The position numbers were made by a program, and so were the translations under genes. Under the pieces are notes generated by a model. That model ran no database searches. It was not told the DNA's origin and saw only the letters and a list, made by a program, of their open reading frames with translations. Shown piece by piece: positions 21,601 to 24,639 of a stretch of DNA of 24,639 nt; position 1 is the first letter of the stretch; every line of letters starts with the position of its first letter. The stretch comes from Coptodactyla brooksi. Lineage: Eukaryota; Arthropoda; Insecta; Coleoptera; Scarabaeidae. The stretch is taken from positions 1-24,639 of the forward strand of contig JAWQRM010000295.1 of the NCBI GenBank assembly GCA_033557675.1, written 5' to 3'.

Positions 21601-22023
21601 AGAGATCATATAAAACTATAGTCAATACATCATTGATTAAAGTTAACTTTGCGTCCTAAATAAATAGTGTTGTTCAAGAATCTTACCTCCCCAGTTGTCG
21701 TGTGCACCAACCTCATTGAATACAGATTCTTGTAGTACCTATCGGTATTGGACAGTCTTTCGGTGATCAAAGCGATCATCGCTTTGACGTCAGTGTCATC
21801 ACTGTATTTGATCACATTTAAGCCATTAGGTAGATGAACCTACAAGAAATTATTAGTTTGATCTTTTACGTTAACCTTTGTTAAGGTAACCATTTGTTAA
21901 GGTTACCATTAATTATTAAACAAGTTTTTCTCAATATCACGTACTGAAGTTTGGACTTACTTTCAGTGTGGATCTATCCGCTGATGCAGGACTGTGTTGA
22001 GGTGATTTCTTCGGACTATCCAT
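6357..22023 (-). CDS. Fak: focal adhesion kinase (FAK/PTK2 family), complete 13-exon coding model
   Basis: Cytoplasmic non-receptor tyrosine kinase that couples integrin adhesion to Src-family and Cas/paxillin signalling (family knowledge). I joined thirteen exons using GT/AG sites and phase: 21961-22023, 21687-21839, 16152-16953, 15495-15614, 15222-15404, 14746-15156, 14487-14691, 14284-14417, 13108-13946, 7714-7878, 7236-7535, 6851-7182 and 6357-6648. The sum is 3999 nt, 1332 residues plus stop. Domains: FERM about 22-330, autophosphorylation Tyr365, kinase about 390-648 (Lys422, HRD Asp514, DFG 532-534, YY 545-546), Pro-rich PPPPKPSR 679-686, SLER repeats about 804-900, FAT about 1135-1262, tail 1263-1332. 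No frameshift or internal stop is visible, so the gene looks intact. It is longer than human FAK because of the linker and tail. The ATG at 22023 has a good context (GTCAGCATGG), but the frame is open upstream to the acceptor at 22090, so a longer N-terminus is possible. Confidence 0.95.
6851..7182 (-). CDS. Fak: FAK exon 12: FAT domain, helices 1-3
   Basis: Residues 1126-1236. Acceptor TTTTATTCTGTAG|AGAGCT, donor CGAAA|GTATGC. It starts with PTADLDRSNDKVYDCTTHVV, matching vertebrate TANLDRSNDKVYENVTGLV, then VKEVGLELRALLASVD, TAHREVELAHKVLSKDMAEL and MKLAQQYSN. The FAT four-helix bundle targets FAK to adhesions by binding paxillin (family knowledge). The tyrosine Tyr1143 is kept, but the Grb2 site pYENV is replaced by YDCT, so the +2 asparagine is missing. 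Confidence 0.95.
7236..7535 (-). CDS. Fak: FAK exon 11: Ser/Thr-rich linker
   Basis: Residues 1026-1125, exactly 100 codons, phase 0 at both ends. Acceptor TTGTCTTTACAG|AAAAAG, donor AAACCAAAG|GTACAA. It starts KKRLSIAAPHEV and is dominated by Ser, Asn and Thr, ending SDNEREKPK. It replaces the second Pro-rich region of vertebrate FAK. No second SH3-binding core such as KPPRP is visible here. The first residues KKRLS form a basophilic-kinase-like site (inference). The next intron is only 53 bp. Confidence 0.88.
7589..7709. repeat. 20 bp minisatellite in FAK intron 10
   Basis: About six diverged units with a consensus near GTCAAACTTTGACAGTAGCT start at 7589, 7610, 7630, 7650, 7670 and 7690. 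Each better-preserved unit holds its own small inverted repeat, GTCAAA/TTTGAC. The array runs to within four bases of the exon 10 donor on the gene strand. Confidence 0.85.
7714..7878 (-). CDS. Fak: FAK exon 10: EDQRWL segment
   Basis: Residues 971-1025, exactly 55 codons, phase 0 at both ends. Acceptor AACTTTACAG|TCCAC, donor AAATTTG|GTAAAG. It contains MENLIIEQKLRQQLRESEED followed by QRWLAETETNL, matching the vertebrate FAK segment MEERLIRQQQEMEEDQRWLEKEE. This confirms that the 5.2 kb gap to exon 9 is one intron and does not end the gene. A Q|STSSQQSIYGD junction is inferred. Because both ends are phase 0, skipping would keep the frame. Confidence 0.9.
8530..8602 (+). mobile_element. tRNA-like sequence, probably a tRNA-derived SINE head
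   Basis: A pol III box A match (TAGCTCAGATGG, 8537-8548) and a diverged box B (GGTTTGAATTCC, 8582-8593) lie 33 bases apart, as in a tRNA. The D arm GCTC/GAGC is intact. The anticodon arm is close to CCTGT-loop-GCAGG but has a mismatch and lacks the T33 base. The acceptor stem does not pair and the T stem is poor. A functional tRNA is unlikely; a SINE head or tRNA pseudogene is the better reading. It lies in FAK intron 9 on the opposite strand. Confidence 0.6.
9311..10196. mobile_element. long-inverted-repeat (foldback-type) element, about 0.9 kb
   Basis: The left arm (9311-9441) and the right arm (about 10051-10196) are diverged reverse complements of about 130-145 bases. Shared blocks read ATTTTGAT, TTGACAAAT, TATGCTATTTT and a CCGTC-rich run (GTCCGTCCGTC on the left). 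The left end starts with a perfect 22 bp palindrome (9311-9332, TACTTTCTCTT then its complement). No transposase frame is visible, so it is non-autonomous or decayed. A related copy at 19980-20512 shares the right-arm sequence, which shows that this is a repeat family. It is in FAK intron 9. Confidence 0.7.
9751..9820. mobile_element. 70 bp mini-element with perfect 14 bp terminal inverted repeats
   Basis: ATATACAGGGTGTT (9751-9764) and AACACCCTGTATAT (9807-9820) are exact reverse complements. TATACAGGGTGT ends are very common on short insect transposons (general knowledge). It is nested inside the foldback-type element 9311-10196. Confidence 0.65.
10197..11569. other. intron 9 sequence without a recognised gene
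   Basis: AT-rich filler. It contains TATCAAATAAA followed by a short stretch at 10320 that resembles 9699 within the foldback-type element, suggesting more transposon debris. A 95-codon plus-strand frame at 11014-11301 covers a slightly GC-richer patch with an inverted repeat CCCAATACT/AGTATTGGG (about 11094 and 11143). The frame has no domain I recognise, and I do not call it a gene. Confidence 0.4.
11570..12460 (+). repeat. degenerate purine-rich GATCAA satellite
   Basis: About 0.9 kb of variants of AAGGATCAA, AGTCAAGG and AAGATGAAT, with strong purine bias on the plus strand. Landmark phrases recur at larger spacing: GAGTTATAG or GAGTTGTAG near 11648, 11848 and 12230, and TTATGATAAGTTAA-like blocks near 11486, 12090 and 12493. 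This suggests decayed higher-order units of roughly 200 bp. It lies in FAK intron 9. There is no open frame and no constant repeat-spacer layout. Confidence 0.65.
13108..13946 (-). CDS. Fak: FAK exon 9: long linker with SLER decamer repeats
   Basis: Residues 691-970. Acceptor TTTTTCTTCCGCAG|GTATC, donor ATGCAG|GTTCGA, phase 0 out. It starts with QTYIIAKNPEVLAHLMKEN. It then becomes Pro/Ser-rich and carries a repeat array at about residues 804-900: five close copies of S/T-P-x-M/L-G/N-SLER-K/N plus degenerate GTLER and GSLEK copies. Vertebrate FAK has no such array that I recall, so this accounts for part of the extra length. The exon ends SIYDFGGADVK, then a Gln-rich stretch and DIVIMQ. It is probably disordered; S-P and T-P sites and the SLER serines are candidate phosphosites (inference). 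Confidence 0.9.
14284..14417 (-). CDS. Fak: FAK exon 8: first proline-rich motif
   Basis: Residues 646-691. Acceptor TTTCGTTCATTCCAG|TGAAA, donor CAGG|GTAAGA. It encodes EILMEERSAAQETLKRENRR, corresponding to the vertebrate LEEEKAQQEERMRMESRR helix. MSWGSGEDMPPPPKPSRYP follows; PPPPKPSR (679-686) matches the FAK proline-rich site APPKPSRP that binds the SH3 domain of p130Cas. Incoming phase 2 and outgoing phase 1 match the neighbours. Confidence 0.92.
14487..14691 (-). CDS. Fak: FAK exon 7: kinase C-lobe end
   Basis: Residues 578-646. It encodes GVCMWEILMMGVKPFQGIKN, ENGERLALPPCCPP, the LMSQCWSYEPSKRPTF block with the conserved arginine of the C-lobe, and KEIKEIL. An apparent TAG follows CTTCAG at the end, but a donor CTTCA|GTAGGT two bases earlier fits the phase of the next exon, giving KEILHEILMEE. 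The stop is therefore intronic. Confidence 0.93.
14692..14745 (-). other. Fak: 54 bp stop-free in-frame intron inside the kinase domain
   Basis: Donor G|GTAATG (14745-14744) and acceptor TTCGTAG (ending 14692) restore DVWMFG-VCMWEIL, as in FAK kinases. The intron is 54 bases, a multiple of three with no stop, so if retained it would add 18 residues without breaking the frame. Splicing is the expected normal outcome, because the family is continuous at this point. Confidence 0.8.
14746..15156 (-). CDS. Fak: FAK exon 6: kinase catalytic and activation loops
   Basis: Residues 441-578. Acceptor TTTTTACCAG|ATATAATG, donor TTTG|GTAATG. Visible motifs: KFDHQHIIKLMG, catalytic loop VHRDIAARN (Asp514, Asn519), DFG (532-534), activation-loop tyrosines in EDQSYYKASKGK (Tyr545-Tyr546, human 576-577), the P+1 segment LPIKWMSPES and SDVWMFG. 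HRDIAARN is the tyrosine-kinase form. All catalytic residues are present, so an active kinase is expected. Confidence 0.96.
15222..15404 (-). CDS. Fak: FAK exon 5: kinase N-lobe, glycine loop
   Basis: Residues 380-441. Acceptor TTGTATTTCACAG|CTAAA, donor GCTT|GTAAGT. It opens with KNYELNRSQIELG, then the nucleotide-binding loop GEGQFGDVHKG (397-407) and PVAVKTCK with the ATP-orienting lysine Lys422. The exon ends at the C-helix region EKFLEEA, including a glutamate suitable for the Lys-Glu pair. The 65 bp intron that follows is short. Confidence 0.95.
15495..15614 (-). CDS. Fak: FAK exon 4: linker with the autophosphorylation tyrosine
   Basis: Residues 340-380. Acceptor CATTTACAG|AAACT, donor GCAA|GTAGGT, phase 1 at both ends, so it is skippable without a frameshift. 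It contains SEDYAEIVDEEGDYSTPA. The tyrosine (Tyr365, codon 15538-15540) in EDYAEI corresponds to human Tyr397 in DDYAEI, the autophosphorylation site that recruits Src by its SH2 domain. It is too short and spliced to appear as a long open frame, but conservation is clear. The donor site is a weaker GTAGGT. Confidence 0.92.
16152..16953 (-). CDS. Fak: FAK exon 3: most of the FERM domain (F1-F3)
   Basis: Residues 73-340. Acceptor CCGCAATAG at 16954, donor AAAAG|GTAAGT (phase 1). It begins THWLLQDTTMAQIQDRY, the counterpart of vertebrate HWLHLDMGVSSVREKY. Other conserved blocks are RVRYLP, the basic patch KPKTLRK (about 193-199, the KAKTLRK region linked to phosphoinositide binding and activation in FAK), PVELIVGPHHGISY, and ADLIDGYFRV at the end of F3. 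The FERM domain of FAK binds the kinase lobe and holds it inactive (family knowledge). This is the longest FERM exon. It is relatively GC-rich, in contrast to the surrounding introns. Confidence 0.95.
17590..17873 (+). pseudogene. hAT-family transposase remnant (C-terminal dimerisation region)
   Basis: One frame reads TTTPQSSVERFLSTPHLI, a stop, then TWLRSTMVGDRSNGL and a stop (17769-17873). This matches the hAT C-terminal signature of the ZMYM1/DUF4371 type, which reads like TxSVERFFSTLRRIKTWLRSTM...DRLNGL. Upstream, DYWQYYNLETFIDTADLWHKLWK also fits the region before that signature in such proteins. Stops and lost residues show that it is dead. It lies in FAK intron 2, on the opposite strand from FAK. 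The 5' part is not recognisable. Confidence 0.75.
18284..19710. mobile_element. 1.4 kb element made of two ~500 bp inverted arms
   Basis: The left arm (18284-18817) and right arm (19224-19710) are reverse complements along nearly their whole length, with small indels and point changes, around a spacer of about 400 bp. Shared blocks include TACTGGCTGTGAAATTCTTT, TTTAAGTGTGAATTGTAAGA (approximate), TTATTTTATGACAAATG and ATAAATTAATCCACATATT. Both arms contain a motif CTGAA-x-ATGAT, a short hairpin, then GATCGAAAC-xxGTC near their outer ends. No transposase or reverse transcriptase frame is seen. A folded or head-to-head inverted copy of a Penelope-like or other retroelement is possible but not proven. 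Confidence 0.75.
19718..19925. repeat. 208 bp near-perfect palindrome with hammerhead-like motif
   Basis: The left arm (19718-19809) and right arm (19831-19925) are about 90% reverse complements, with a 21-base loop rich in GTGAGTG/GAAGTGAGTGA. The arms run from AATGGTGTTGGGTTTCCATC at the outside to CACTTGATAATGTCGTA at the loop. Each arm, read towards its outer end, holds TTGATAA, a short hairpin, GAAACGCGTC and GTGAATAC. It directly abuts the right arm of the preceding inverted-repeat element. Confidence 0.8.
19980..20512. mobile_element. second copy of the foldback-type family (right arm), interrupted
   Basis: Positions 19987-20036 (GACGGACG, CCAAC, CTGAAAGTAGTATG, GTACAG) match the inner right arm of the 9311-10196 element. 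Positions about 20434-20512 (AAAATCTCAAC, then ATGTCCATCGGTAAGGGAAA) match its outer right arm (10130-10196). The sequence between, about 20041-20430, has no counterpart there and contains a transposase remnant, so a second element appears to have inserted into this arm. No left arm was found nearby. Confidence 0.6.
20187..20405 (+). pseudogene. Tc1/mariner-like (DDE_3 type) transposase remnant
   Basis: Frames read SVNIWCGIMDGYIL, then LPGLLEEVPLYIR and a stop. After a frame shift they read QDGASAD and TNLLNEQFNR, then a stop where a tryptophan codon is expected. These follow, in order, the insect Tc1-like transposase landmarks: FSVNVWAGI, LP-LLEDVPL--R, MWFQHDGAxAH and LNxxFxxRWIG. An internal deletion between GYIL and LPG, a frameshift and stops show that it is dead. 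It is nested in the copy of the foldback-type family. Confidence 0.7.
21687..21839 (-). CDS. Fak: FAK exon 2: FERM F1 lobe
   Basis: Residues 22-72, 51 codons, phase 0 at both ends. Acceptor TTTCTTGTAG|GTTC, donor GGGGAG|GTAAGA. The segment VHLPNGLNVIKYSDDTDVK aligns by eye with the start of the vertebrate FAK FERM F1 lobe (LKVFHYFE, then GDATDVRGII). It ends in RLVHTTTGE, matching the stretch before VHWLH in vertebrate FAK. A 121 bp intron separates it from exon 1 and a 4.7 kb intron follows. Confidence 0.9.
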
Positions 22024-22090
22024 GCTGACCCTGGATTGAGCACAACGTACCGGTGATCCGACATTCACGGCGGTCGCCGGTGGCACATCA
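21961..22090 (-). CDS. Fak: FAK exon 1 of the model (start codon exon)
   Basis: A poly-T tract ending in TTGCAG forms the acceptor, so the exon starts at 22090. The donor is CTGAAA|GTAAGT at 21961. The likely start ATG is 22021-22023, followed by MDSPKKSPQHSPASADRSTL and a lysine. The 22 codons upstream of the ATG (22024-22089) are also open. An acceptor before the ATG means a further upstream exon exists, either 5' UTR or an N-terminal extension; I could not identify it. The coding part ends in phase 0. Confidence 0.75.
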
Positions 22091-22310
22091 CTGCAAAAAA
22101 AAACACCGGCCTATAAGTAAAGCAAGAAATAAATCGATTAGGACGAGAACTGAAATCAATACGCCCAACTTTTCGAAGTTGCAAGTTCGAACCGCAGGCC
22201 GCAACTTGTTACGTACACTCTGCCAATGCGAGGCGATCTACAATGATGAGACGCGACGTGAAAACTAGTTCACCACAATTGCCCTTCGACGGGCACGCCA
22301 GACGAACTTT
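22060..22310 (-). promoter_or_regulatory. CpG-rich island, likely FAK promoter or 5' UTR region
   Basis: Roughly 25 CpG dinucleotides fall in 250 bases, far above the AT-rich surroundings, directly upstream of the start-codon exon of FAK. A minus-strand TCAGTTC (22147-22153) resembles the arthropod initiator TCAGT. The exon acceptor at 22091-22092 lies within it, so an untranslated first exon may sit here with a short intron. No TATA box or exact start site can be assigned. Confidence 0.4.
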
Positions 22311-22563
22311 AAATTGATCCAGATTGAAATTTATATTGGATGTAGACAATTTAGTAGGAGGGAGATTGAAAGAGGGTTATTTTTGCCAGTTCTCAGATAG
22401 GTATATCGATTGTGTGTTGTATCCAGGGAACAATCTTGTCCACACTATTCATCATCAAAGAAAATGATCGATAATATATACTTAAATTTTTATTTAATTG
22501 TTTAGTTTATAGGGTTAAACTTTTATTACTTTCTCTTACCATCTAGCAACAAAGAGAACTGTA

Positions 22564-22687
22564 ATAGAATCACAATATTTTAATTTCGAACTATTCTTGA
22601 CAATCCTCTTGTACCTACATTCATTGGGTCACTATGACCCGAAGGACTACAAGCGTATAGCAAAACTAAGGAGAACAGCAGGGTTAA
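22564..22687. mobile_element. solo piggyBac-like terminus
   Basis: About 110 bases match 582-698 at about 85% identity by eye: TTTCGAACTATTCTTGACAA, the GGGTCACTATGACCC hairpin (22626-22640), GGAGAACAGCAGGG and TTAA (22684-22687). No transposase frame is next to it. A short inverted motif, TAGCAACAAAGAG (about 22543) against CTCTTTGTTGCTA (about 23550), may mark further transposon sequence between. It lies upstream of the FAK 5' end. Confidence 0.75.
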
Positions 22688-22699
22688 AAATGTAAAGTT

Positions 22700-24572
22700 T
22701 GTTTTAAAAAATCTTTAAAACTTACATATCATGAAATGGCATCTCATTCAGCATTATCAGAATAACGTAGATAATATAACATAAAATATATTAATATAAT
22801 ATAAATATTAGTACGCTGGGCACCGTAACGCAGACTAAATGTTAGTTCTTGACAGTTTAGCTGGTAAACATAACTATAGCAAGTTTACTACTATTTATTA
22901 CCATTTATCATGTAGAAGATCACTATCAAAATAGTTCTTTCCAACTTATCTCACACCTCTCACACCTAATGTGACGAAATTTCAGCAAATATCGGTTTCT
23001 ATCTCGCTCTTGGACGCCTTAGTTAGAATTAGATGCTATTATCGAGATTGAAATAAATAAAACACCTTACAACAAAATATAATCCTATAACTCTTTAATG
23101 CTTCAAGTCGTTTCCAAGTAATAAATCCAGGAGATTTAGATTAATCTTACCGAATTCCTGAGCCTTTCCAACCTAATATCCCTGTAATATCCAATGAACC
23201 CTTCATTGATGCAACTAGTAAGTCACGAAAATAAGATGCACGTTAGTAAACCAAAAAGTGAGCTAAATGACATTAAAACGACAACCAACTCGATAGAAAA
23301 AGAAACAAAGAGAGCCAGAAAACATTAACCTGGTGCTGTACTGGAGAATTTAGAACATTAAGTTTACAGATTTTCTAAAGAATGGAGAAGAATGTAACCC
23401 TAGGGCCTATCCCAGACCCCATATTATACAAGCATTTTATCCGAATAATATTCTAGTTTTATATTTAGTTAAATTTAGTTATTGAATTATATTTAGTAAG
23501 TAATACCTCTTTTTTGTGTTCACTTTTGTACCCCAGGTTGGTTAGTTTCCCTCTTTGTTGCTAGCTAGTAAAAAATTACTTCTATTGTAAAAAACGACAA
23601 TATGGAATAATATATATGGCACTCGCCGTAATGAAAGCTATATAATAAAAGCTTTCGACTACATTAAAATGTGAGATGCACATAACAGAAGAGCAACTGC
23701 ATTAATAACAGCCCAGTCGCTATAAATTGTTATGTAGCTATATTGTAAAGGGAAACTCGCTTCTTTGATGTTTACCTTTTCGAACTGCGAGGGTTTATTC
23801 ATTCAAATACCTGAATGGGTCTCCAATCGTCTAAAATGCAGACTCGTGAACCTTGAAGGGAATTTAACATGTGAACGCAGATGGTTTCAAATACTGAAAT
23901 TCTTTGAAATTTTCAACTGAGCGAATTATAATAGCTACTATTGCATATTGCATGAATTTATCAAAATGTTTTAATTTTAATAACTTCCATTCTTGTATTT
24001 ATGTTTACTCTTCTTTAACTTATCAGTAGACTTCTCTTCAGTAGTTTAGATTTAACTATTTATATAACCAAGAAATACTCACATTTCGCAGTACACTTAC
24101 AGCAAATTTTACAATATATTACTTAATACACGCTTAAGGACAACTTCCTTAGTCTAAAGTCCTTAGTCTAGTCCTAGTTTTTATTAAATATAACTGAGGG
24201 CATTAGTGTGTAAAGTGTGTTTACATAAGTAATGGATTTAAAATGTTTTGAGATTTTTGAGAATTAAAAAAAACGTATGTGATATCATTATTCACTATTT
24301 TGATTTCTTTGTCGATCCAAGTTCTTTCCAAAAGTTTTCAATTTACCTAAATTATAAATTTTATTTTGGCATTTACTCTTTTAAGGTACATCAGGATATA
24401 TTTTGAGATACATTATGTATTCTTTTCTTATTTTTTCCCAATATTGTTATTGTTTCTGTTTGATAATTGTATTAAAACTTAACTAAAATTAGTTTTAAAA
24501 TTCGCTGCATTGTGATCAAAATTGTAGTTACCAAATATTTGGAAAACAGTATTTTGTTATGGCTGCTGTTCT
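22700..24572. other. AT-rich sequence upstream of FAK, no gene seen
   Basis: No open frame over 60 codons and no splice-supported exon were recognised. An untranslated FAK exon could be hidden here. Simple AT-rich runs dominate. Confidence 0.4.
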
Positions 24573-24639
24573 TATATATATATATATACATATATTATAT
24601 GTATATATAATATATATACATATATTATATATTATATAT
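24573..24639. repeat. (TA)n-rich microsatellite at the window end
   Basis: Alternating TA with TACATATATTATATG interruptions, running to the edge of the window. Confidence 0.85.

Noticed and set aside
22535..23590. A 1 kb element bounded by CTCTTTGTTGCTAG inverted ends
   Set aside because: Only about 13 bases match exactly and the inner sequence shows no other support.

Overview
The window looks like nuclear DNA of an insect, perhaps a beetle. It is AT-rich and has long transposon-filled introns next to 53-90 bp introns. Its main content is one animal-type signalling gene split into many exons. No bacterial gene, operon or CRISPR array is visible.

The main gene is a focal adhesion kinase (FAK/PTK2 family) on the minus strand, from a start codon at 22023 to a stop at 6357. 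I reconstructed thirteen coding exons from splice signals and reading phase. All junctions agree in phase. From the ATG at 22023 the model gives 3999 nt, or 1332 residues, longer than human FAK (about 1050). The order is FERM domain (exons 2-3), linker with the SH2-binding autophosphorylation tyrosine (exon 4), tyrosine kinase domain (exons 5-7), proline-rich linker with an unusual SLER decamer repeat (exons 8-11), FAT domain (exons 12-13) and a C-terminal tail of about 70 residues. A CpG-rich island at 22060-22310 is the likely promoter or 5' UTR region.

At the left edge is the last coding exon (980-1105, plus strand) of another gene with an acidic C-terminus, which I do not recognise. It is convergent with FAK. 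The 5 kb between the two stop codons is AT-rich and holds 3' UTRs, simple repeats and a hairpin. Positions 1-694 are the 5' end of a piggyBac-like transposon on the minus strand, with a TTAA target site and three GGGTC/GACCC hairpins. A second copy of this terminus lies at 22564-22687, upstream of FAK.

The two long FAK introns are transposon refuges. The 5.2 kb intron 9 holds a tRNA-like SINE head, a long-inverted-repeat element with a nested 70 bp mini-element, and an 0.9 kb purine-rich degenerate satellite. The 4.7 kb intron 2 holds a hAT transposase remnant, a 1.4 kb inverted-repeat element, a 208 bp near-palindrome carrying a hammerhead-ribozyme-like motif, and a second copy of the long-inverted-repeat family broken by a decayed Tc1/mariner-like transposase.

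The most interesting points are the hammerhead-like motifs, the SLER repeat array in FAK, the stop-free 54 bp intron in the kinase domain, and the hairpin array at the piggyBac-like end.
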